NCBI GenBank assembly: GCA_027579435.1
Contig: JANBPK010000391.1
Location: forward strand, 1 to 14,902
DNA from: Candolleomyces eurysporus
Taxonomy: Eukaryota; Basidiomycota; Agaricomycetes; Agaricales; Psathyrellaceae
Reading direction: 5' to 3'
DNA: 14,902 bases
Shown here: piece by piece, positions 1 to 9,198 of the stretch
How positions within the stretch are numbered: the first letter of the stretch is position 1
Layout: each line of letters opens with the position of its first letter
Translations under genes and position numbers: made by a program
The notes under the pieces: model-generated
The model's database searches: none
What the model was told of the DNA's origin: nothing
Seen by the model: the letters and a program-made list of their open reading frames with translations, nothing else

Positions 1-576
1 CCGGTGTGGGAGGGCGAAGACGTCGCACGCTTGGCAGCACGGCTGGATGATTTCCCCCACCTGGTCCATTTAGCGTTTTCCTGGGACACCATCGATTACC
101 CGACACTGGCCACCCTGCTAAGTTCGGCAACGGGCCTCGAAACGCTTGACATACGGCTGGGAGATTCTGGTCGGGCGTTCTTCAATGCGCTCCGAATCGT
201 TCGTTCGGATAACGATGAACCTTGGCTCCTCCCCCAACTTCGAAAGCTCATCTTGCGCCCGATGGCGTATAAGAAACGCTACCGCAGGTGGATCACTCAT
301 GATATACATGAGGAGAGCTTCGAACGCTTTGTCGATGCCAGGAAGAAAAGTTCGAAGAACGCTCTCAAAGAAGTGTTAATTTATTCGGTGGCCGGCCTTC
401 GTGGGCTTATACGTCTTTCAACATCATTTGAGGGCCTACCACTTCTCAAGGAGTGGGTCGACGGTGGATTAGAGCTGAGGGTCGAAGAATATGCGCATGG
501 AGTTAGTGTTACCTCCGCTTGGATGGATGACGATCCCTGTTTGTGCGACTGGCCAGAGCTGCAGGCGAATTTTTAG
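1..576 (+). CDS. 3' end of an F-box/LRR-like protein (partial)
   Basis: The frame is open from the first base, so the gene begins upstream of the window; about 191 codons are visible, ending at TAG 574-576. The translation is rich in leucine, with spaced segments such as HLVHLAF, LATLLSSATGLETLDI and LPQLRKLILRP that read like irregular leucine-rich repeats. It ends in an acidic, tryptophan-containing tail (WMDDDPCLCDWPEL). This pattern is typical of the C-terminal half of the large basidiomycete F-box/LRR families, which usually act as substrate adaptors of SCF ubiquitin ligases. The F-box itself would lie upstream and is not visible, so the family call is inference. No intron is needed within the visible part. 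The GTG at 4-6 is not a credible start. Confidence 0.6.
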   Translation, partial: PVWEGEDVARLAARLDDFPHLVHLAFSWDTIDYPTLATLLSSATGLETLDIRLGDSGRAFFNALRIVRSDNDEPWLLPQLRKLILRPMAYKKRYRRWITHDIHEESFERFVDARKKSSKNALKEVLIYSVAGLRGLIRLSTSFEGLPLLKEWVDGGLELRVEEYAHGVSVTSAWMDDDPCLCDWPELQANF

Positions 577-619
577 GCGAATAACGTAAATTTGGGAGAT
601 TTGGATACCGGTCTTGTCT

Positions 620-654
620 AATTTATCTCTATCTATACCTATATCTATATTTAC
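620..654. repeat. Degenerate TATC/CTAT microsatellite
   Basis: About 35 bases made of imperfect CTAT/TATC units (for example ctctatctatacctatatc) lie just 3' of the F-box/LRR-like gene, in the spacer before the convergent minus-strand gene. It is probably simple-sequence DNA in the downstream region. Confidence 0.5.
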
Positions 655-715
655 AGTAGAGTTGGGAATAAACAATTAGAAGCGGCGCTGAGAGCCTCTA
701 TCAATGGCAGTCAGT

Positions 716-1885
716 CTAAAATTCAAGGCTGTCGGGGCACAGAGCGAGGCCTGCTTTCCCGTGTCCTTGAACATGCCTTCCGTTCACCTCCCACCTCTCC
801 GCACATTCGTGTTGTTCTGGCAACCAGCTATAAAAAGATGGTTCGTCGCGCAACCCAGAACCCCGCCTGACATCTCGCATCACGACCTCCGGATTGGTAC
901 ATTCCTCAAAAATCCCCAGAATCTCCTCCATGCGTTCAGAGTCTGTATCAGGCATGACTGGGCTTTCTTCGTCCATCGTGAAACCATCAGGTGAGAAAGA
1001 AGGCCAGATAGCGATAGCGAGGCACATGGGCGAACGGGATGATCTTACACCCATTCCACCCATCCGAACGAACCATGATCGACGGTTGGGTGGCCAAGCG
1101 CTGGAGATATTCGTACATCGCACGAATCTTCGTCAGTAGCGTCCCTGCCCAGAGAAAATATGTGTTGGTCTATATAAACGAAGGACTTGCAGTTGCTGTC
1201 TGGGGGCTACTTCCAATACCCTGACGACTCGCACCAAGAACTGTTGCGGTCCGATAGAAGGAGCGATTCAATGTGCAATCTGGATCATCTTGTTGGAAGG
1301 AGGGATAGCATCGAACGCAGAGAAAAGGCAAGGGCCAGAAGATTCCAAGTTTGCAACGACGGTAACCAGATAGCTTCTATTGCGAATTGTGATGATACGA
1401 TTCTGGTCTTCGCGGACTTCGCCTCCATCGTCCGAATCCGGATATTCGCGATCGAAATCGTCGACGGCTGCGCCTTGGACATCATCTTCATAGTTCATCG
1501 TAAGAGAAAAAGATGTGGTGTTTGTCGCGATGTCTACATCATCGACCCTCATCGTCGGTAAGAAACATCGAGCGCAAACTTGAAGCAGCCAGACACGCAC
1601 CCTCCGGGCGGCAACTGATTCCTAAGCGCTGTTCCGCAAAGATCGCACCACTGTGCAAGGCAGGGGGAGGACCTTCTATTCCACAATGCTTGCCATATTT
1701 GGACTTGTCCCGCGTAAGAGACCTAGAATGGAGGAATCTAGCCACTCTGGAGAGCGGCATGGGTGAGGGAAGAGGAAATCGGATTCGACTTACGACTGCA
1801 ACGCCAGAAAGATCGCCCTTTGAATATCATCAAAACAATGAACCGTGAGCCCTACGTTGTCGTCATGCTTCAAGATGCGCGGCAG
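716..1885 (-). CDS. Multi-exon gene of unknown function, possibly frameshifted
   Basis: I do not recognise this family. Reading the minus strand, an open segment (ILKHDDNVGLTVHCFDDIQR) reaches about 1794. A 47-nt intron (1747-1793, GTAAGT...CTCCAG) follows, then an exon at 1601-1746. A 67-nt intron (1534-1600, GTGCGT...GTAG, branch CTTAC) leads in frame into an acidic exon with EDD, DDFD and SDDGG runs. After one junction I could not resolve (about 1270-1420), an exon ends at 1220, followed by a 75-nt intron (1145-1219, GTATTG...GGCAG). The last exon reads LLTKIRAMYEYLQRL and then KIIPFAHVPRYRYLAFF. There that frame meets TGA, while the next frame carries on with DGFTMDEESPVMPDTDSERM to a stop at 716. 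The 5' end is not defined: no clear start codon was found. The gene may be a pseudogene, or an extra intron or sequencing error may explain the break. Confidence 0.4.
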
Positions 1886-2181
1886 CCATCAATTGTTGAA
1901 AACAATGGAGGCCCCGTGTTTGATGCATCGCCAAAAAAGAGATTTAGGAACAATATTGATGGGCTTTGTTGGTCGGTAGTTGTCGTTGGGTCGCACAGCA
2001 CCCAAACATCATGTCGCAGGGCAGGAGCCTTGGAGCAAAATAAAATTGATCTTTATGGTACCTAAGTTCGTTCATACATAGCTAGAGAGTTTCAAGGGAT
2101 ACGATGTGTTTGGATTCTGAAATTGATTGGTTCAATTTTTTCGGACTCAGTGTCCGAGCGGTCGTGGATCAGGGCTCTAAG
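1886..2181. other. Spacer between the unknown gene and UbiA copy A
   Basis: About 300 bases without a supported gene. They should contain the 5' end and promoter of the gene at 716-1885 and the 3' untranslated region of UbiA copy A, since both are transcribed on the minus strand. No terminator-like or repeat structure was recognised. Confidence 0.4.
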
Positions 2182-3315
2182 TCAGATATACTCGTGTCTC
2201 TGAGTTTTGTAAAGGCATAGATGGAGGATTGTGAAAGAGAGCCAAATCTTGAACAGCGCGATCAGAAAACCGGATGGTGGGACGATAGTACGAGATACTC
2301 ACATTGTAGGCAAAGTAGGTCCACTCATCGTCTTGGGATCTTCGGTAGACGAAGAACCGCACGCCGACTATGAGCGACAATGCGAGATACAATGTACCGA
2401 GCCATATAGGCGGGTTACAGAAGTTTGCAACGAGGGTCGTCCACAAGGGAAGGAAGAGGAGCATTGTAACGCGCGATAAGACAGGAAACATCATCGGGAG
2501 GGTATTTCGTCCAGTCTCGCGATCCCCTTCAATGTCTTGAAAGTCTTGTGCGTGAATGGTGGTAACGAGAATAAGGAAGAAGACTATGAGTTCTGTGTAC
2601 TTCGCGAAGTTAAAAACTTCAGTGATGGATTCCGAGGGGCTGCTGCACTCTGTGGATGTTAATCAGAGGCGAACGCGAATTGTGAAGGTTTGTAAATGGG
2701 AGACGTACCCGCAGCAAGCACAGTTCCCAGCGCCATTGCCGAGTATCCAAAGCCATTCATGAGATTCTTGATGAACCCATTCTCATCCCAACCGAAGAAG
2801 TTGTATAGAACGACAAGGCAGGTGAACAATATGGATGGAATGAGAGTGGTCGTCCGGAGATATAATGAAAGGATGCAACAATATGCAACACTTATCCATC
2901 GAAGGATGATTGCATTGCGCAACGAGATCCGGCCTGAAGGAATCGGTCGCCATGGCTTGTTCTTCGCATCCTCTCCTGGACTTGCCGTTTGATTATTCAA
3001 GTTGAATTGTAATAAAATTGACCACAGCCAGAGGACAGCTTTTAGGCTGCTGGAGATGGGAGTTGAAGGGCAGACTGGTGCTGTTCCAAGTCCGAAAACG
3101 CTCTATGTATGGCATCGGTCTCCGTGAAAGTAACTCGGCGAAAAAAGACTCACCACTGGGATAAGCGTAGTCTTGATATCAGACCAGGTGAACAGAGCCA
3201 GTGTCCACGAGTGGTACACAATACTCTGCAAAACTTTGTTGGACATGAAAACATCTGCAGCCCGCAACAACTTTGGGAAACTACGCGATAGGCTGGACCG
3301 TTTTGAATAACCCAT
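2182..3315 (-). CDS. UbiA-superfamily membrane enzyme, copy A (prenyltransferase or terpene cyclase)
   Basis: Four exons, 3154-3315, 2709-3102, 2303-2649 and 2182-2247, join to 322 residues. The introns are 51, 59 and 55 nt, in phases 0, 1 and 0. UbiA proteins are multi-helix membrane enzymes that use Mg2+ to bind prenyl diphosphates; fungal members prenylate aromatics or cyclise terpenes (Fma-TC, EriG). The first loop motif is seen near residues 88-107 (N...NNQ...EDAKNKPWRPIP). The second is DFQDIEGD at about 221-228, with its three aspartates intact. Hydrophobic helices surround both. The ATG at 3315 has a strong context (GACCATGG) and an ATTTAAA box about 76 nt upstream. The frame is also open further upstream, and the ATG at 3246 would give a shorter N-terminus closer to family length. 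Paralogue of the gene at 5933-7056, same strand. The substrate cannot be told from sequence. Confidence 0.9.
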
Positions 3316-5932
3316 GGTCGAAAGAGAAATACCGAAGTAACGTAAGGGGTGTGAGGACTGGAGGAATGGGTGTGTCCGAAGCTTCTCGTGTTTAAATGTC
3401 TGGAGCTTCCAGCATCTCTGTATCTGAGACAGATACGGAAGTACTCCAAACAGGCTAGCCAGCACTGGAATGTGTGTGTGTGGATTTGTCTTTCGCCTCG
3501 AGTGCAGGAGTCTTCCAAGCTGCGTAACTCGAAGATGTGATGGTACAGCACATTTTAGTCCTAGAAAATCATCCGGAGAACATTTAAAACCCGAGGATTT
3601 TGTTTTCGTTGTGATACCGCCAACAGCCATTGCATGCGCAGTTCCGATCTCAACTTGCCGTGCTTTCACGAATCATATTGTGTTCGGCTACCTACCTACA
3701 AAATGAGGTAAAGGTGTAACGTCGGCTTAAACAAGCCATATCCATTTTAAGAATGTCGTGTTCCTCGAAGACGGCGATGTCAACGGCTTCGACTGACTCG
3801 CTGCCTGTAGAGTGTATGTAGCCCCAAGGGGAAGATATAAGCGCCTAATGAGCGAAGCCGAGGCCGCCGTCGAGCGTGTTGCCCGTAAGGAGGTATAGCG
3901 GTTTTAACAAGTCCTCCAGTGAGTTTAGATATCTTCGAGTAACGATGATGGGAACGTATGGATTACTATTGCTGGGTCAACCGCAAAACCCCCTCATAAT
4001 TTTGTCGGCTCGGCTCAGGTGTGGAAGTTCGTGGTGCCAAAGTACTCAGTCACGCTTCATTGTATTCAATTGGTACTTGATATCGGTATATGTTGCATGA
4101 TACCTTCAATTGGATGCATCAGATCGCCCCCCTTAATGTTCGGAAGGTCGGATAAACAAGAATATCTCACGTCTGGGGTCATAACGAGCTAGTATCGCCA
4201 ATCGTGAGTGAGCTACCTCACTGCGAGATAGAGTTTCATTCTCTGAAGTATTCTAGTATAGACCGGCCATCTAGCTGAACTGATGACTGTATATGTTTCG
4301 TTCGTGCACTGGCTTAAATCGAAACGTTTGCACATGATATGGCTCAACACACAGAGAAGGAGTAAGGGTTGAGATGGGAATGCATGTTCCGGTTTCGACG
4401 GTATGGCGAGTGCGGAACGAGTAATCAATTCTTCACGTATTGGAGAGTCTCAGTGTCTATGGCACTTAGAACGAACTTCAGCATCTGAAATATTTATTGG
4501 TTCGATAAAACTCACTGTCTCTAGCCACAGAGGTCCTTCATGGCATTTCATACAGAGACGGCGTCAGGTCCCAATCAGGAACGGCCGACCTCGCTTCCCT
4601 GTTTCGAGTAGTGCGGAAACCGGCTGCTCCGGAACGGGACCTTGTGCCGTAAAGTACATACCTTAGTAACTACCATGATGGCGGTGAGTATGTGTTGAAA
4701 CCGTGACTCTGCTTTGTTAAGGTTCCCAACTGCACAGCCGTCCTCGTCAAGCTATCCTTACGTAAATACAGTCGATGCCGCAAAGCACATCCTGCACAGC
4801 TCAGTCTTGGCTCTGTTTCCTATCTGTTTGGATGTGCCAGCTCAGTTGGGAAACGTGGCTATGCGAACTTTGCAGCCATGTTCAGGACACAGGGNCCCCC
4901 AACACACTCTCGCTCTCTCGTACATGCTGCTACTAGTACTCTTCTCGGAGCAGTATACGCGGTTGACGAGTACTAGAGATTCCTCCTGGTTGACTTGCCG
5001 TCACATTCACGCCCTTCGGGGTACTCGGGGCCACGTTCTACAATCAAGGACTGGAATCAGCTTGCCAGTTTGTTCAACAACAGGCTGCCGACAAGAAAGC
5101 CGGGTCGTACGGATACTATGGGGCCACGAAATTTCCATGCAATGCGGAACGGGCCGAAAGACGACGAGTTTGCCGGTGATTCAGCTCTGAGCTTAGAGCA
5201 GGATTACGTCCGAGTCAAGTAAATCATCGCAGCTTCCTTCGCCAAGAGATTTCACTGATGGAATGCAGAATGTCAATCTTCCAGGCTTGAAGCTTGGAAA
5301 CTTAGCTTTCAGGAAGGTATTTTATTCATTGTTTCCCGACNTTTTTTGTGTTTCAGTGTCCTGTTATGTTTCATGGCTTGTCCTATGGACCTTGTATTCA
5401 TACATATGCTGTAAGAGCTACCCTGAGGCGGTATATTAAGATCTTGCTACTTAAAACGTCTGTTGTGATTGAGCAATCGTTGTTGTCTCCCTGGGTGAAA
5501 GAGGCTCAGATAGAGATGGGACTAATTACTTGACTGTCGAGGAATGAAAGAGACTGGCTAAGCACACGGCTACGATTCCTCCTTAAATATGCGCAGACAA
5601 CTAAGAACGAGGGGAGAAGGTAAGTCCAGAAGGAATCGATGACCGAAATTGTGCAATACCGACGTCTTCTATGTATGCTCAAATTAGGCTTTGTAACTGG
5701 GAGCTCCGACTAAAATGTCCAACTGTTGGCTGTTGGCAATGATCGCCAGTTCTCGGCATTTGTATTTCCGGAAGTCATTTATGATCTGCTGGAACAAGAA
5801 GAAGGTGTAAACTGGTACTTTGACAAACTGACTACTTATACAGTTCTGAAACATAAGACGGAGCAAGCGTACTTGTACAGAAAACAAAATCATCAACTCA
5901 GAAGGGGATCTCAGCTCAGAGTCGCCATCAGA
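3316..5932. other. 2.6 kb between the UbiA paralogues, no confident gene
   Basis: The stretch should hold the promoter of copy A, near 3316-3450, and the 3' untranslated region of copy B, near 5800-5932. Several open frames exist, including overlapping ones over 4714-5222 (one crossing the N at 4895) and a short one around 5195-5340 reading MQNVNLPGLKLGNLAFR. None has a recognisable domain or a clean start plus splice structure. No terminal repeats or transposase remnants were recognised. Two ambiguous bases (4895, 5341) limit frame reading here. Confidence 0.5.
3391..3397 (-). promoter_or_regulatory. TATA-like box upstream of UbiA copy A
   Basis: ATTTAAA on the minus strand lies about 76 nt upstream of the ATG at 3315. 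A matching TTTAAAT element stands 61 nt upstream of the copy B start. The shared position supports a core promoter here and hence the start chosen for copy A, although AT-rich hexamers also arise by chance. Confidence 0.3.
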
Positions 5933-7056
5933 TCAAGCGGTGATCAGGGGCCCCAGCCCGCTCGGCAGGAACATGTCGGTAGTTGACGCCTGTCTCTTAT
6001 AGAGACACAGATGGAGCAATGTGAGTGAGAGCCAATGCTTCGATGGCATTGTCAGCAACCTATACAAAGAGGAAGACATCATGATAAACTCACACTGTAG
6101 AAGAAGTTTGTCCTTGCGTCATCCTTGGGGTTTCGGTAGAGGATGGATCGTATCCCGACGACAAGCGACAGCCCATAATAAATCGCTCCAAGCCACATAG
6201 GCGGCTTAGAGGAAACTGTAATGAAAATCGTCCACATGGGGACAAGGAACAGCAACACGAGGCGAGACATGAAGGGGAACATCATCGGCACGGTGTTTCG
6301 TCCAATCTCGCGATCTCCCTCGACGTCTTGGAAGTCTTGTGCATGAACGGTAGTGGCGATGACAAGGGAGAAGAAGATGAGTTCAGGATACTTCTTCCAA
6401 TCGAGAATTTCAGCCAAGGGTGCAGGCCCGGGACACTCTGTTGTGCATTCCATCAACAACTAATCGCGGAATTTTTTTTCTATATCCATAATAGAACCCA
6501 CCTGCAACGAGCACAGCGCCGAGAGCCATCGTAGGGTACCCGTAGGCAAGCATGAAGATCTTCATGAAGCCATTTTGGTCCCAACCGAGGTAGTTGTATA
6601 CGAAGACGAAGCAGGTGAAGAGCGTGGACGGAATGAGGACGGCCTTTCGAAGGTAGAAGGAAAGGAGGCAGCAATAAGCAACACTGATCCATCGGAGGAT
6701 TCTCGCATTGCGCAAAGAAATTCGCCCCGCGGGAATCGGTCGCCACGGCTTATTCTTCGCGTCCTCCTCCGGGCTTATAGCCTGGTTATTGATGTTGAAC
6801 TGTAACAAGATGGACCAAAGCCAGAAGACCGCCTTCACGCTATTTGAGATAGGGCTAGAAGGGCAGACTTGCGCTGTTCCGAGTCCCAACACGCTCTAAA
6901 GAAGATGGGATTAGCCCCCGTCAAAGCAACGGCGCAGGGAAAACGCACCACTGGGATAAGCGTGGTTTTGAAATCCGACCGAGTGAACAGTATGAGGGTC
7001 CAGGCATGGTACCCGATGTCCTGTAAGATGCTGCTCATGCTTGAGACGAGGGACAT
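5933..7056 (-). CDS. UbiA-superfamily membrane enzyme, copy B (prenyltransferase or terpene cyclase)
   Basis: Four exons, 6949-7056, 6502-6895, 6094-6437 and 5933-6037, join to 316 residues. The introns are 53, 64 and 56 nt, at the same positions and phases (0, 1, 0) as in copy A. Exon 2 is the same length in both copies (394 nt) and matches copy A at about 97 of 131 residues by hand count. Motifs are intact: EDAKNKPWRPIPAG at about 80-93 and DFQDVEGD at 202-209. The ATG at 7056 is the first in frame after an upstream stop and has G at -3. The last exon was set by homology: WLSLTLLHLCLYK here against WLSFTILHLCLYK in copy A, though splicing at 6059/6060 is a weaker alternative. The C-terminus then runs some 18 residues past the conserved part (ASTTDMFLPSGLGPLITA), longer than copy A. 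It is likely an integral membrane enzyme acting on a prenyl diphosphate; the product is unknown. Confidence 0.9.
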
Positions 7057-8400
7057 GGCTAGTAGGTAAAGTGGGAAAGGACGGGAGCTGTTTGAGATTG
7101 GAAGGGACTTATGCAGTATTTAAACATTTCGCAGTAGCAGTTCACAGCTACGAACGAGCCCATAGTCTCTAAGAAGCTAATAGAGCATGAGATCGAGAGC
7201 TCCTAGATTGATATTCGGTACCAGGCAACGCGGAGCGCCAGCCACCGTAATCGGCATTGAAGCCTGCAGTACTGTCGCTGACTGGGATAAGCGCTCACTT
7301 GAATGTTCTTGTTCATAATTCTTCAAGCCAAGTCTACATCGATGGTGTGACAAAGAACGCACAGCACGGATCACTCATCTTTGACAGGTATGTTTTTTTT
7401 TGCAATAAGCGCCATATCCTACCCACCTCACAGTGAAACTTGGGGCACATGTAAAACGATTCCTGTAGTGAATTTTTTACAGCTGGGCCCTTGTCATCTG
7501 GAGTGGTGGCTCATTGTTCGGCTAATGCCTCATGTTCTGATAGTAAGCCATCAACTCCGCTGGTAGTGTGACCAATGAATAGACGCCCTGAAGGTTGGTG
7601 AGAGGTAGCTCAGCTCTCATACGATTAAGTTATCCCATCTTGTGTCGTAAAATTTTTGTCTCGGGAGTGGAGATTGAAAATGCCATACGCCCTTTCAATA
7701 CTCAAATATCATGGAAAAACATTGAAACAGCAGTGTTCATTAGTTGGGCGCTATGAGCCGCGATTCGGCCCGGCAGGCGCTAAGCTGTTGTCTCTGCCAA
7801 ATCTGTTTATCACGAAGGAGAAATAGTACCTTGGGCCACGCCATGCTAGGCGCTCAGGAGACGGATGATCATTTTTGCTAACAAATTTGTACCGTACGAC
7901 TGGTGGTCTGGTCTTCTGATGGTACCAGCCGCACCACCGCAACGAGGTTCAAATTGTGGACGATAAGCAAAGCAAGGATGTGGAAATAGGTAGGCACAAG
8001 GAGTAGGTTGTGGAAATGTGGAAATGAGCAATATCTACGAGACGCTCATGATTGAATAGAGAAATATGAATCGTTGAGCTACGGGAGGCATGTCTCCGAG
8101 ATGCCGGGCCACGGTGGAAGAAACTAAAGCACTTAGATCGTCAGTAACACTCCCGGAGAGGGAAAACGAAAGAGAGACAAGGACCCCACAGGATTTCACC
8201 TTCACAAAAATCGCTCTCTCGATCCGCACGACAAGTCTGACAACCCCGATGCCAACGGTACTAGTGAAAGGTGTGATCCATTAAGTGAAGCCTCATGCCC
8301 TGAGGTCTCATTTCCGCGCCCGGCTCAGACGGAGAGAGGTATCGGTGGATGACGTGCGACGCCGTGAAGACTCACCTTCGCCACCCCCCTCGATAACAGT
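7057..8400. other. 1.3 kb spacer without a confident gene
   Basis: The first ~100 bases should be the copy B promoter. A possible exon pair at 7251-7387 and 7434-7566 on the plus strand flanks a clean 46-nt intron-like stretch (GTATGT...CTCACAG), but it has no start codon or recognisable domain. The rest, 7567-8400, shows only short unsupported open frames. Confidence 0.45.
7117..7124 (-). promoter_or_regulatory. TATA-like box upstream of UbiA copy B
   Basis: On the minus strand the element reads TTTAAATA and lies about 61 nt upstream of the ATG at 7056. It parallels the ATTTAAA box before copy A. It is the only AT-rich element in the near upstream region that fits a core promoter. Confidence 0.35.
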
Positions 8401-9198
8401 TTACAAATCAGAAAACGTACCCCATCCTGACTTGAAGGGTCCGGGAGACAGGCAGATAGAATTCGGTAAACTCTGCTTTACCTCTTCCAGATCCAAGTCC
8501 TCGTCGGATTCATAATCGTCGGCGAAGCAAGATGGAAGATATTGGATTTGGTTTGGAGGGCCAATTGTAAACCAGTCATCGCTGGGAGGCGTAGGAAGCG
8601 TCGGCGACGAGGACTCAAAAGTAGATGTCTGATCTTCATTGCAGAAAGCGCCGGCACTGTTCCAGTTCGTTCGACGAATGTGACCCTCATCCGTCACCTC
8701 CGGACTCGATTGGTCTTCATCGTGGCAGTCGGCGTCGACCCTAAACGGAGCAACGTGGTGAGATGTTCGGCTATAAGGGCGCCGCGCTAGATACGCCCGC
8801 CGGATAGTGAACTCCATGTCGTTGTCAGCGCCTAGGTCGGAGGATATGTCAGAGTGAACTGAGGCATCTGAGCCGGAGTGTATGGAGGCCCAATCTTCGG
8901 CACTTTGAGTGGAATAGTGACCCGCTAACGAGCTGGATCTATCTTGTGAGGCAGGAGAGTTGAAATACATCAACAAGTAGAAAAAAAACAGAGGAGACGT
9001 ACTGATTGGATGGAATACGACGACTGCCCCAGCGACCGGCGCTGATTGGTAGCAATAAAATTCCCGTCTTTCAAATTCCCGGCGCTTCGGGATGGGGAGA
9101 GGTGGTTCGATAGCAGACGCATCGCCAGGCGATACCTTTCCCTGAGAGCCCTTATTTGGGAATATGGAAGCAATGAGGTGCCTAAACTTGGAGAACAT
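8401..9198 (-). CDS. Orphan serine- and acid-rich protein
   Basis: Two exons, 9003-9198 and 8401-8942, joined across a 60-nt intron (GTACGT...CACAAG), give 245 residues. The intron is a multiple of three and has no in-frame stop, so reading through it is also possible. The start is the first ATG after an upstream in-frame stop (MFSKFRHLIASIFPNK). The protein has a basic N-terminus, a middle rich in Ser/Asp (SIHSGSDASVHSDISSDLGA), and an acidic stretch near the end (DDYESDEDLDLEEV). No signal peptide, membrane span or known catalytic motif was seen. It looks largely disordered. A GTACGT donor-like site lies just before the stop (WG|GTACGT), so a further 3' exon cannot be excluded. Function unknown. 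Confidence 0.5.
   Translation of the reverse strand: MFSKFRHLIASIFPNKGSQGKVSPGDASAIEPPLPIPKRREFERREFYCYQSAPVAGAVVVFHPISTSPLFFFYLLMYFNSPASQDRSSSLAGHYSTQSAEDWASIHSGSDASVHSDISSDLGADNDMEFTIRRAYLARRPYSRTSHHVAPFRVDADCHDEDQSSPEVTDEGHIRRTNWNSAGAFCNEDQTSTFESSSPTLPTPPSDDWFTIGPPNQIQYLPSCFADDYESDEDLDLEEVKQSLPNSICLSPGPFKSGWGTFSDL

Noticed and set aside
1187..2065. Several plus-strand open frames of 100-124 codons.
   Set aside because: They lie opposite the minus-strand exons at 716-1885, which have consistent splice signals; the plus frames have none and look like shadows.
3103..3669. Extension of UbiA copy A by up to about 120 N-terminal residues in the same open frame.
   Set aside because: Copy B has a stop upstream of its start, the extra residues have no counterpart there, and a TATA-like box lies inside the extension.
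5726..5986. Plus-strand 86-codon frame (…FVFPEVIYDLLEQEEGVNWY…).
   Set aside because: It overlaps the last exon and 3' region of UbiA copy B on the other strand and shows no domain or splice support.
5990..6007. Twelve bases (ctgtctcttata) identical to the Tn5 mosaic end used in sequencing adapters, inside a small perfect palindrome.
   Set aside because: The bases encode the conserved LCLYK(R/T)Q stretch shared with copy A, and the match to the mosaic end stops after 12 bases, so a native coding origin is more likely than adapter contamination.
7600..7670. A tRNA-like D-arm string (gaggtagctcag).
   Set aside because: No T-arm GGTTCRA sequence or pairing acceptor stem was found at the right spacing.
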